DNA of 64,000 nt, taken from assembly GCA_002361425.1 (NCBI GenBank), contig DESW01000014.1, positions 1 to 64,000 of the forward strand, in the 5' to 3' direction. Positions 35,174 to 42,857 of this stretch are shown piece after piece. Within the stretch, counting starts at the first letter, position 1, and every line of letters begins with the position of its first letter. This DNA comes from Candidatus Saccharibacteria bacterium UBA3304 (lineage in GTDB: Bacteria; Patescibacteriota; Saccharimonadia; Saccharimonadales; Saccharimonadaceae). A program made the translations under genes and the position numbers. The notes beneath the pieces were generated by a model. That model was given only the letters and a program-made list of their open reading frames with translations. It did not search any database and had not been told where the DNA came from.

Positions 35174-37648
35174 ATGGTAGATGAATTTAGCGAAATTATG
35201 AACCATCTCAGCGAAAATGCGCGCTTTGCGTTGCAGAAAGCTGACTATTTTTCCAAACGCTACAATCAAGGCTACATGGGCACCGAGCATCTCTTGATGG
35301 GCATTATGGCTCAGGACACTTGTACTGGCGCTAAAATTTTAGCTAGTGAGGGCGTTGACCTTGACCAAATCGAGCGCGCACAGGGCAAGGTTGCCGTCGA
35401 TGTTCCGGCTGCGCCAATGGCAATGATGTCTCTTTCCGAAGCAACTGTTCTTACGCTTCGTATGTCTCTCAACTTCGTCAAGGAGAATGGCCTCGACATT
35501 GTTGGTACTGAGCATATCGTTTATTCGCTTTTGCGCCAGCCAAATTCTCGTGCTAGTGTTCTTTTGAATCAGCTCGACGTTGACTTAGATAAGGTCGCGA
35601 ATGAGATTGAAGAACTTATCGAAAAACAGGCCGACGAAGCTAAACTTGAAGCTCGGAAACGCAAGGCTGGCAAACGTCCAACTTTCCGCTGGCTTAATAA
35701 ATTTGGTACTGACCTTACCGACCAGGCAAAGCAGGGCAAACTCGATACTGTTATTGGCCGCGACCAGGAAATCGAACGTGCTGTTACGGTTCTTTGCCGC
35801 CGCACAAAATCTAATCCGGTCCTCATTGGCGAGGCTGGCGTCGGTAAAACTGCTATCGTTGAAGGCCTTGCGATGCGCATCGCAAAAAACGATGTACCGA
35901 GTGCTTTGATTGGTAAACGTATATACCAAATCGACCTTAGCTCTGTCGTTGCTGGCACGAAATTCCGCGGCGAATTTGAGGAGCGCATTAAAGGTATTAT
36001 TGACGAAGCGGTCGACAATGATGACGTAATCCTATTCATCGATGAGCTCCATTTGCTCGCTGGCGCTGGTAGTGCAGAAGGTAGCATGGACGCCGCAAAT
36101 ATTCTCAAGCCAGCTCTCGCACGCAACCAGCTCAAACTCATTGGCGCAACCACCCTTGATGAATATCGCAAGAATATCGAAAAGGATAAAGCACTTGCTC
36201 GCCGCTTCCAAACCGTCATGGTTAACGAACCATCGCCAACTATTACGCTCCGCATTTTGAAGGGCATCAAAAAACATTACGAAGAGCACCATCAAGTCAC
36301 GATTTCTGATGAAATTCTTGAAGAAGCAATTAATCTTTCCGAACGCTATATTTCTGATCGTTTCATGCCAGACAAAGTCATCGACGTAATCGATGAAGCT
36401 AGTGCAATCGCTCGCGTTTCACTCGATAAGGCTGGCGCTAGCGTTTATAAGAAAAATAAGATCGAACTTGCTGGCTTGCAGGAAAAAATCGAAGCTGCTG
36501 CCGAGAAAGAAGACTACGAAAAGGCTGCAGAATATAAGACTCGCGCTGCGCAGCTCGAAGCTGAAATTAAGAAGCTCGAAAAAGCTAATAAGAATCTCGA
36601 TAAGGCTCCTGCGGTTACGAGCGATAATCTCGCCCAGGCAATCAGCCTCAAGACTGGCATTCCAGTTAGTCGTGTTCGCGGCTCCGAACAGGAACTGCTA
36701 TTGAACCTCGAAAAGCATCTCCAGAAAGAAATTATCGGTCAGGATGCCGCAATTAAGGCAACTGCTAAGGCGATTCGCCGTGGCCGTTCCGGTATCGCAG
36801 ATATCCATCGCCCAATTGGTTCCTTCATCTTCATGGGCCCAACCGGTGTCGGTAAAACTGAGCTCGCAAAAACCATTGCGCGCGAAGTCTTTGGCGGCGA
36901 TGATGCTTTGATTAAAATCGATATGTCCGAATTTGGCGAAAAGCACAATGTTGCTCGCCTCGTCGGTGCACCAGCTGGTTATGTTGGCTATGAAGATGGC
37001 GGCAAACTTACCGAGCAAATTCGTCGTCGCCCATATTCCGTTGTACTCTTTGACGAAATCGAAAAAGCTCATCCAGAAGTCTTCAATATTCTCCTTCAGA
37101 TTCTTGAGGATGGCGAGTTGACCGACGGCCAGGGCACGAAAGTTAAGTTCAATAACTCGATTATTATTCTTACAAGTAATCTCGGCGCGGAAGACATGTA
37201 TCGCGAATCCGAAATGGGCTTTGCGGCGAAAACGAAGCACGATGCAAAAGAGCTTGCGGCTGAACATGACGCTAACGAAGCTGCTGCAATGAAAGCACTT
37301 CGCAAACTCATGCGCCCAGAACTCATTAATCGTTTTGATGCAATCGTTACCTTCAACGCACTCAGTGAAAAGAACGTCGAGCAAATCTTCAATAATATGA
37401 TTGAGGATCTCAAGAAGCGCCTCGCTACTAAATCGATTGGTCTCGAAATTACGCCAAGCGCCAAGAAACATCTCATCGAAGAAGGTTACGACATTAAGAA
37501 TGGTGCACGCCCAATGCGCCGCGCCATCGAAGACGAAGTCGAAACTTTGCTTGCTGATGGCATTCTTGCCGGTAAGCTCAATAAGGGCGATATTGCCAAG
37601 ATTGAGTATCAGAAGGGCAAGTTTACGCTCGTTAAAGCACGCGAATAA
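35174..37648 (+). CDS. clpC: ClpC-type AAA+ unfoldase (Clp ATPase)
   Basis: Unfolds proteins and feeds them to ClpP. The start is the ATG at 35174, six bases after TATAAT (leaderless); an upstream GTG at 35150 lies inside the CIRCE box. The 824 residues contain two N-terminal Clp repeats (FALQKADYFSKRYNQ), AAA-1 with GEAGVGKTAIVEG and LFIDELHLL, a middle UVR-like coiled coil (EKEDYEKAAEYKTRAAQL), AAA-2 with MGPTGVGKTELAK and VLFDEIEKAHPEV, and a C-terminal D2-small domain. The length and middle domain mark ClpC rather than ClpA or ClpB. Confidence 0.96.
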   Translation: MVDEFSEIMNHLSENARFALQKADYFSKRYNQGYMGTEHLLMGIMAQDTCTGAKILASEGVDLDQIERAQGKVAVDVPAAPMAMMSLSEATVLTLRMSLNFVKENGLDIVGTEHIVYSLLRQPNSRASVLLNQLDVDLDKVANEIEELIEKQADEAKLEARKRKAGKRPTFRWLNKFGTDLTDQAKQGKLDTVIGRDQEIERAVTVLCRRTKSNPVLIGEAGVGKTAIVEGLAMRIAKNDVPSALIGKRIYQIDLSSVVAGTKFRGEFEERIKGIIDEAVDNDDVILFIDELHLLAGAGSAEGSMDAANILKPALARNQLKLIGATTLDEYRKNIEKDKALARRFQTVMVNEPSPTITLRILKGIKKHYEEHHQVTISDEILEEAINLSERYISDRFMPDKVIDVIDEASAIARVSLDKAGASVYKKNKIELAGLQEKIEAAAEKEDYEKAAEYKTRAAQLEAEIKKLEKANKNLDKAPAVTSDNLAQAISLKTGIPVSRVRGSEQELLLNLEKHLQKEIIGQDAAIKATAKAIRRGRSGIADIHRPIGSFIFMGPTGVGKTELAKTIAREVFGGDDALIKIDMSEFGEKHNVARLVGAPAGYVGYEDGGKLTEQIRRRPYSVVLFDEIEKAHPEVFNILLQILEDGELTDGQGTKVKFNNSIIILTSNLGAEDMYRESEMGFAAKTKHDAKELAAEHDANEAAAMKALRKLMRPELINRFDAIVTFNALSEKNVEQIFNNMIEDLKKRLATKSIGLEITPSAKKHLIEEGYDIKNGARPMRRAIEDEVETLLADGILAGKLNKGDIAKIEYQKGKFTLVKARE

Positions 37649-37672
37649 CGCGTTTATGCTAAAATTAGCTTA

Positions 37673-38764
37673 ATGGATCAAGATAATCCCAATGGTTTTG
37701 TTGAAAGCGAACGTGGTATTATTTTGAATGCGCCACTGCCAGAAGAAAGGCAGTCTCCGACTGCGCCCGCGCCAAAACCGCCAAAGAAACATGAGGGCAA
37801 AATTGTCGGTCTTGTCCTATTCATACTCGCGGCTGGCTTGATTGCTTTTGCGGCAACTCAAATCGACTATACGGCTATTTCCGATACGATTGCCGGCAAT
37901 GGCTATGAAGCAGGTGAAGTCCTCGAAAAAGTTATCAGTGATATTGATTTGACTGATGACGGTATGCGCATTTTAAAGGCGACGCGCCCAGCTTTGCAGA
38001 GCGCAGATGAATTTAATAATAACTGCCAGTCGAAGGTTCAGAATTCATCAACTCTTGGCTGCTATCGTGATGGTCGTATCTATATCTACGATATTTATCG
38101 TGCAGAACTAGAGGGTATTCGCCAGGCTACGCTTGCGCATGAGTTTTTGCATGCCGTATGGGCACGCATGAGCGGTGCTGAACGCGAGAGTCTTTCTGCT
38201 TCATTGAAGAGTGTTTATGATAGTAATAAAACTATCCAGAAGGACATGGAAATTTATGATGTTTCGGATCCTAACGACGAAATTCATTCACGTATAGGCA
38301 CGCAGGTTGCGCCAGAAGAATTGCCGGAGGATTTACGCGCGCATTATGCAAAGTATTTCAAAAGCCATGCCGATACAGTCGCATATTATGTTAAATATAA
38401 TTTAGTTTTTGAGGACCTCACCACGCGCCTAGAGCAGTTGCAGGCTGACATTGCGGAAAACCGCAAAAAGCTCGAGATAATGAAAACTAATTATAAGAAT
38501 GAGTACGATACGTTTAATGCGGATTTGAAGTCATATAATGAGCGTCGCAACGATCCAAAAGGCTTTTCTTCGGATGAAGAATTCCGATTAACATATGAGA
38601 AGCTCGTAGATCAACAAAAACATCTCCAGGCCAGTTACAATACGCTCGTGTCCTATATTGAAGAAACTAATAAGCTTATTAACGACTATAACCAAAAGGC
38701 GCTTTATTCTAACGATTTGCAGCATAGCATCGATAGTAATTTCAAGCCAGCTGACAATTTTTAG
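37673..38764 (+). CDS. Membrane-anchored protein with HExxH-like metalloprotease motif and coiled coil
   Basis: A protein of 363 residues: a Pro-rich cytoplasmic N-terminus, one membrane helix near residues 44-62, an external domain with TLAHEFLHAVWARMS (HEFLH, an HExxH zinc motif) near residue 160, and a long C-terminal coiled coil (about residues 255-345). A third zinc ligand is not obvious; the acidic NDEIHSRIGTQ segment downstream is one candidate. It sits between clpC and clpP, which suggests a part in protein turnover. TAAAAT ends 7 bases before the ATG. The clpP CIRCE box overlaps its stop codon. Confidence 0.68.
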   Translation: MDQDNPNGFVESERGIILNAPLPEERQSPTAPAPKPPKKHEGKIVGLVLFILAAGLIAFAATQIDYTAISDTIAGNGYEAGEVLEKVISDIDLTDDGMRILKATRPALQSADEFNNNCQSKVQNSSTLGCYRDGRIYIYDIYRAELEGIRQATLAHEFLHAVWARMSGAERESLSASLKSVYDSNKTIQKDMEIYDVSDPNDEIHSRIGTQVAPEELPEDLRAHYAKYFKSHADTVAYYVKYNLVFEDLTTRLEQLQADIAENRKKLEIMKTNYKNEYDTFNADLKSYNERRNDPKGFSSDEEFRLTYEKLVDQQKHLQASYNTLVSYIEETNKLINDYNQKALYSNDLQHSIDSNFKPADNF

Positions 38765-38787
38765 CACTCTTGCATTTTGAGTGCTAA
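38761..38787 (+). promoter_or_regulatory. CIRCE operator (HrcA site) of clpP
   Basis: Perfect CIRCE arms TTAGCACTC and GAGTGCTAA with a nine-base spacer. As at clpC, TTGCAT (38770-38775) sits in the spacer as the -35, 17 bases before TATAAT (38793-38798), and the ATG follows 6 bases later. The box starts within the stop codon of the preceding gene. Confidence 0.96.
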
Positions 38788-38804
38788 TTTACTATAATGG
38801 AGCC

Positions 38805-39386
38805 ATGAAAGATTATTTGGTTCCAACAGTTATTGAAGAAGATAATCGCGGTGAACGTGCCTATGATATTTATTCGCGTTTGCTTAAAGAGCGCGTAGTA
38901 TTCTTGGGCGAAGAGGTTAACTCTGCAACCGCAAACATCGTTATTGCACAGCTCTTGCATCTTGCTTATGAAGATCCAAAGAAAGACATTAAGCTCTATA
39001 TTAACTCTCCTGGCGGCTCCGTTTATGATGGTCTCGCTATTATCGATACGATGAACTATATCGAGCCAGATGTTCAGACTATCGGTATCGGCCTTCAGGC
39101 TTCCATGGGTGCAATGCTTCTTTCTGCTGGCACCAAGGGCAAACGTTTTGCGTTACCAAACTCTCGCATTATGATTCATCAGCCAAGCTCCGGCACGGAA
39201 GGTAAGATTACCGACCAGGAAATTGCTCTTCGTGAAGGCGTTTACTTAAAGAAAGTTCTCGCTGAAATGATGGCAAAGAACACTGGCAAGACTCTCGCTC
39301 AGGTTGAAAAAGACATGGATCGCGACAACTGGATGTCCGCCAAAGAAGCCAAAGAATACGGCATTATCGACGAAGTTATCGAATAA
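38805..39386 (+). CDS. clpP: ATP-dependent Clp protease proteolytic subunit
   Basis: The serine protease chamber that works with ClpC. The start is the ATG at 38805 ([13 protein letters not shown]), six bases after TATAAT; longer readings would begin in the CIRCE box. The 193 residues have the oxyanion strand [11 protein letters not shown], catalytic serine in [12 protein letters not shown], histidine in [10 protein letters not shown], and aspartate in [12 protein letters not shown]. Full length. It should be derepressed by heat together with clpC, since both have the same operator geometry. Confidence 0.96.
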   Translation: MKDYLVPTVIEEDNRGERAYDIYSRLLKERVVFLGEEVNSATANIVIAQLLHLAYEDPKKDIKLYINSPGGSVYDGLAIIDTMNYIEPDVQTIGIGLQASMGAMLLSAGTKGKRFALPNSRIMIHQPSSGTEGKITDQEIALREGVYLKKVLAEMMAKNTGKTLAQVEKDMDRDNWMSAKEAKEYGIIDEVIE

Positions 39387-39400
39387 TAATGGCCAAGAAA

Positions 39401-39434
39401 AACACCCGAGTTTCCGGTACTCGGGTGTTTTTTC
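39401..39434. terminator. Bidirectional rho-independent terminator
   Basis: AACACCCGAG pairs with CTCGGGTGTT across a nine-base loop, with T runs on both strands. It serves clpP and the convergent lipoprotein gene. Confidence 0.93.
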
Positions 39435-40094
39435 TTATCCGTTGAGATGGTCGATATCGATGTCATAATAACTTTGAATTTCTGCATCAATCTCGGCATT
39501 AATTTCGTCGAATTTGTCTTCTGGTGCCGTCAAAAGACGTATCTCGCGCCATAAATAATCAAGTTCGTCGAAACCAATCTGGACATTATAATCGTCGATT
39601 ACTAGCCCAGTCGTAAAGTCTGTTGCAGAGAAATGATATTCGGTGTCTTCCCAACTGTTCCCGTCGATTTTTCCAAGTCTAATAACATCGCCATTCACCA
39701 TTCGGGTGGCGGGTGAAATTTTTATTGCGACCTGGAAAGTCTCCTTGTCGTTGTAGTCGATTGGCTCGACAATAATTTCATCTAGAGTGCTCGAAAGAAC
39801 ACATTTACAGCCAACTGCCTTGCAGAAAGCTGCTATATCGAAGAAATCGTTGTCGTTATAGAAGTCTGCCTCCATGTAGCCCTTCATAGCTTCATAGGTT
39901 TGGACCTTAAGTTCTGCGGTGTGATCAATCTTTGGTGATTCTTCGGATGCAGATACAGGGGCAACCAGTGGCTCCTCAATTACTGTTACGGTAGCAGGTT
40001 TAGGCGCCTCTGCCGCTCTATTTTCGCCACTTACGCAGGCGATCATTGCTCCGCAAAATACTGTTGTAGCGAGAAAAATAACTAATCTTTTCAT
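39435..40094 (-). CDS. Putative lipoprotein, unknown function
   Basis: A protein of 219 residues with a lipoprotein signal (VIFLATTVFCGAMIAC, lipobox ending MIAC), then a disordered Pro/Glu/Val stretch and an acidic alpha/beta domain with a CKAVGCKC cysteine cluster near residues 90-97. The gene has an unusual long leader: TTGACT and TATAAT (17-base spacing, complement of 40208-40213 and 40185-40190) start an 84-base 5' region ending in GGAGG. It is a single-gene unit. No family recognised. Confidence 0.68.
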   Translation of the reverse strand: MKRLVIFLATTVFCGAMIACVSGENRAAEAPKPATVTVIEEPLVAPVSASEESPKIDHTAELKVQTYEAMKGYMEADFYNDNDFFDIAAFCKAVGCKCVLSSTLDEIIVEPIDYNDKETFQVAIKISPATRMVNGDVIRLGKIDGNSWEDTEYHFSATDFTTGLVIDDYNVQIGFDELDYLWREIRLLTAPEDKFDEINAEIDAEIQSYYDIDIDHLNG

Positions 40095-40213
40095 TTTCTA
40101 CACACCTCCATTCAATGCGCGCAAAAAACTCCAACTCTTCCGGATAAGAATTTAAAGGAGCCTCGCAGTTACGCTAACCCTATTATTATACCACAAGCGG
40201 CTTAAAAAGTCAA
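40095..40213 (-). promoter_or_regulatory. Strong promoter and 84-base leader of the lipoprotein gene
   Basis: On the minus strand, TTGACT-17-TATAAT gives a start near 40178. The leader contains CTCC and GGAG segments that can pair across the TCCGGAAGAGTTGGA region, and it ends with TGGAGGTG. It does not contain the GCTTADA hairpin of the leaders at 12751 and 23284. Confidence 0.6.
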
Positions 40214-40232
40214 TACGTGCTACACTATAGGT

Positions 40233-41594
40233 ATGGCAAAATCCAAAGCAAAATTCGTCTGTCAAAACTGTGGTACTAGCTACGTAAAATGGGCTGGTCG
40301 CTGCGAGAATTGCGGCGAATGGAATACTCTACTTGAGCAAGAAGTTCCGACTGAAGCCGAAGCGAAATCTGCGCTTTCTAAAGCGGCCGTTTCTGGCAAA
40401 AAACTTTCCGCTGTTTCTATCAATGAGATTGAACCTTCCGATGCCGGCAGTCGCCTAAAAACTGGTTTTCCTGAACTTGATGGCGTACTCGGTGGCGGTA
40501 TTTTGCTTGGCGGTGTTGCTTTACTCGCTGGTCAGCCGGGCATGGGCAAATCGACTATTTTAATGCAGATCTGTGCCACGATCTCTGGCTCCGGTCATAA
40601 AGTACTCTATGTTTCTGGTGAGGAATCGGCAGGGCAGGTCAAGATGCGCGCGATTCGTCTCGGTGCTAGCTCAGATAAACTGCATTTTGCTAGCTCGTCT
40701 TCGGCGAACGATATCGCGAAAACTATTGAAGAAGACGGATACGATCTTGTGATTGTCGATTCGATTCAGACTCTAATGATGGCGGAGATTTCTTCCGCGC
40801 CAGGTACAGTCAGTCAGGTTAGCAACTGCGGTAATCTCATTATTCGCGCTGCCAAATCTAGTGGCACTGCGGTTATTATCGTTGGCCATGTCACTAAAGA
40901 GGGGACGCTTGCTGGCCCGAAAGTTCTCGAGCATCTCGTTGACGTGGTTTTGAATTTTGAGGGCGATCGTTATGGTGGCTTCAAGACCATCCGCGCCGTC
41001 AAAAACCGCTTTGGCTCGACGAATGAAGTTGCGATTTTTGAGATGGCGACCGAAGGTCTCGTAGAAGTGAAGAATCCGTCCGAGGCTCTCCTTTCTGAAC
41101 GTCAAAATACCGACGGTAGCATCATTATGGCGACTATTGAAGGCACGCGTCCGCTACTCGTTGAAATTCAGGCGCTCGTTAATACGACTAACTTTGGCTA
41201 TCCGAAACGTACGGCTTCTGGCTTTGACTTAAATCGTCTCAACTTACTAATTGCCGTACTTGAAAAGCGCACTAAGCTCAAACTTCAGGACAAAGATATC
41301 TTTATCAACGTCGTTGGCGGCATGAAGCTTAATGATTCGGCTGCTGACCTCGCGATTTGTATGGCTATTGCTAGCGCCGCTGCGGGCCGCAAACTCGACG
41401 AAAAAGTCGTTGTCTTCGGTGAAGTTGGCCTTGGCGGGGAAATCCGTTCCGTTATCGCGCCAGACCGTCGCATTGCTGAAGCGAAGAAGCTTGGCTTCAA
41501 GAATGCAATCGCGCCAGCGACCGTCAAAGATAAGTTTGTTTTGCCGGTCAAGGATCTCCGCGATGCGCTCATAAAATATATGAACAACAAATAG
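40233..41594 (+). CDS. radA: DNA repair protein RadA
   Basis: A RecA-like branch-migration ATPase of 453 residues. N-terminal zinc finger CQNCGTSYVKWAGRCENCG, Walker A GQPGMGKSTI, the family KNRFGST motif, and a C-terminal Lon-protease-like domain (GGMKLNDSAADLAI, without protease activity in this family). Complete. TACACT (40221-40226) ends 6 bases before the ATG, so it is leaderless and diverges from the lipoprotein gene. Confidence 0.96.
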   Translation: MAKSKAKFVCQNCGTSYVKWAGRCENCGEWNTLLEQEVPTEAEAKSALSKAAVSGKKLSAVSINEIEPSDAGSRLKTGFPELDGVLGGGILLGGVALLAGQPGMGKSTILMQICATISGSGHKVLYVSGEESAGQVKMRAIRLGASSDKLHFASSSSANDIAKTIEEDGYDLVIVDSIQTLMMAEISSAPGTVSQVSNCGNLIIRAAKSSGTAVIIVGHVTKEGTLAGPKVLEHLVDVVLNFEGDRYGGFKTIRAVKNRFGSTNEVAIFEMATEGLVEVKNPSEALLSERQNTDGSIIMATIEGTRPLLVEIQALVNTTNFGYPKRTASGFDLNRLNLLIAVLEKRTKLKLQDKDIFINVVGGMKLNDSAADLAICMAIASAAAGRKLDEKVVVFGEVGLGGEIRSVIAPDRRIAEAKKLGFKNAIAPATVKDKFVLPVKDLRDALIKYMNNK

Positions 41595-41632
41595 TTGCAT
41601 CTACCCCTAATCTGTGGTAAAATAATTCCAAT

Positions 41633-41899
41633 ATGATTACTAAAGATAACAAAGCTAAGGCTATTGCGAAGCTTGCCCGCAGCGACAAGGATGTCGGCTC
41701 TCCAGAGGTTCAGGTTGCTATTTTGACCGAGCGTATCAAGGAAGTTACCGAGCATGTCAAGGCAAACAAGCATGACTTTATGGCTAAGCGCGGTCTCATC
41801 CAGATGGTTGGCCAGCGCAAAAAGTTGCTTAAGTATCTTGAGAAGACTGACTTCGAGACTTACAAAGCAACCGTCGCCAAACTTGGTCTCCGCAAATAA
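41633..41899 (+). CDS. rpsO: 30S ribosomal protein S15
   Basis: Binds 16S rRNA in the central domain early in small-subunit assembly. The 88 residues match S15 throughout, with the helix DVGSPEVQVAILTERIKEVT and the KHDFMAKRGLIQMVGQRKKL segment. TAAAAT ends 9 bases before the ATG, leaving no room for the S15-binding leader used for autoregulation in other bacteria. A terminator separates it from the following minus-strand gene; pnp follows further on, echoing the common rpsO-pnp neighbourhood. Confidence 0.97.
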   Translation: MITKDNKAKAIAKLARSDKDVGSPEVQVAILTERIKEVTEHVKANKHDFMAKRGLIQMVGQRKKLLKYLEKTDFETYKATVAKLGLRK

Positions 41900-41903
41900 T
41901 TAA

Positions 41904-41938
41904 AATCCGACCCACGATATCAGGGCCGGATTTTTTTC
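41904..41938 (+). terminator. Rho-independent terminator of rpsO
   Basis: AATCCG-A-CCC pairs with GGG-C-CGGATT around a nine-base loop, followed by a T run. Confidence 0.88.
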
Positions 41939-41952
41939 TTGTCAAAAACAGG

Positions 41953-41986
41953 GCAAAAAAGAAAGACCCGCGAATGGGCGGGTCTT
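41953..41986 (-). terminator. Rho-independent terminator of the minus-strand gene
   Basis: AAGACCCGC pairs with GCGGGTCTT. On the minus strand the stem is followed by TCTTTTTT. It ends the 42024-42620 transcript. Confidence 0.88.
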
Positions 41987-42023
41987 ATATGTTAGTTTCC
42001 AGTGACGCGTTATACTACTGACC

Positions 42024-42620
42024 TTACGATTTTTCGCTGTCGCAAGCTGCTTCGCCAATAATCATCGAAAGATCATCCAGCAATCTTGCTGGCGGCTTTG
42101 ACTTCTTGGCGTCTTCTGCCTTTTCGGCGAATAACTCCAAGAAAAAGACTTTAGCGGCCTCCATGGTGCGGTTGCGAAAAGCAGTGGTAGCTTTTTTCGA
42201 ACCTCTACGCAAATTGCAGCTCAGCAGTTCAAATTCATACCAATCAGCTCTCTCAAGCACGGCTGGTAGGATAATATTATCCTCAGTTCTTGCCTTTTTG
42301 TAAGGCATCCAAACTTTTTGGATAAAAGCATCTTTGCCGCCACAATCTTTTATGGTGTCATGCATGACACTCTTATCTACCATAAAGACCGTACGGCAAT
42401 CGAGCTGCTTGCCCTGATCGTCCTGCGTAGACTCTTCAGTGACTCGACATGGAGACAATAAGATTCTCGTAAGGTCATCTTTCTTGTCGTAGTCGAGATG
42501 CATGCTGGCTAGGCGGCCATCGCATGCTTCATCGAAGACTTCACGCAGACCTTTCTGATTGATGATCTTGCCTTTCACCTTGACCACGGTTCTGGAAACG
42601 AATAAAACTAAATCTGCCAT
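42024..42620 (-). CDS. Hypothetical protein, unknown function
   Basis: A soluble protein of 198 residues. The start is the ATG at 42620 (MADLVLFVSRTVVKV), preceded at the right distance by AAGGAGG; the longer frame to 42749 would cover the promoter and leader. It is an alpha/beta protein with several cysteines, a charged middle and a helical C-terminus. No motif recognised. A TTGACG-17-TATAAT promoter on the minus strand gives a leader of about 94 bases, making it one of the few SD-led single genes in the window. Confidence 0.65.
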   Translation of the reverse strand: MADLVLFVSRTVVKVKGKIINQKGLREVFDEACDGRLASMHLDYDKKDDLTRILLSPCRVTEESTQDDQGKQLDCRTVFMVDKSVMHDTIKDCGGKDAFIQKVWMPYKKARTEDNIILPAVLERADWYEFELLSCNLRRGSKKATTAFRNRTMEAAKVFFLELFAEKAEDAKKSKPPARLLDDLSMIIGEAACDSEKS

Positions 42621-42749
42621 AGATACCTCCTTCACTATTTTTTTCGGACGCTGTTCCGACTGTACTTTTGGCAGTACTTGCCCCATTAAAAGAAAAAATC
42701 CCTTAAGAGGCACATCTATAATTATAGCACAACCGGAAAATTGCGTCAA
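42621..42749 (-). promoter_or_regulatory. Promoter and 94-base leader of the hypothetical gene
   Basis: Minus-strand TTGACG-17-TATAAT lies at 42749-42721. The leader has short hairpins (GTACT/AGTAC around GCCAA, and CGGA/TCCG) before AAGGAGG. It is divergent from the pnp promoter 8 bases away. Confidence 0.6.
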
Positions 42750-42756
42750 GGTGTGG

Positions 42757-42857
42757 TATAATAAAGGTACAATTAATTATCGAGAAAATGATAGATATTT
42801 TCTCGCAAGTTATTGCGGTAGAATACTTATTATTTTCTCGAGGAAAGGTAGTTTTTG
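42757..42857 (+). promoter_or_regulatory. pnp promoter and leader with alternative hairpins
   Basis: An extended -10 (TGGTATAAT, hexamer 42757-42762) starts a leader of about 88 bases. CGAGAAAAT (42781-42789) can pair with ATTTTCTCG at 42797-42805, or with a second identical ATTTTCTCG at 42832-42840. The second copy is directly followed by the AGGAAAGG ribosome site, so the two foldings place the Shine-Dalgarno differently. Confidence 0.75.
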
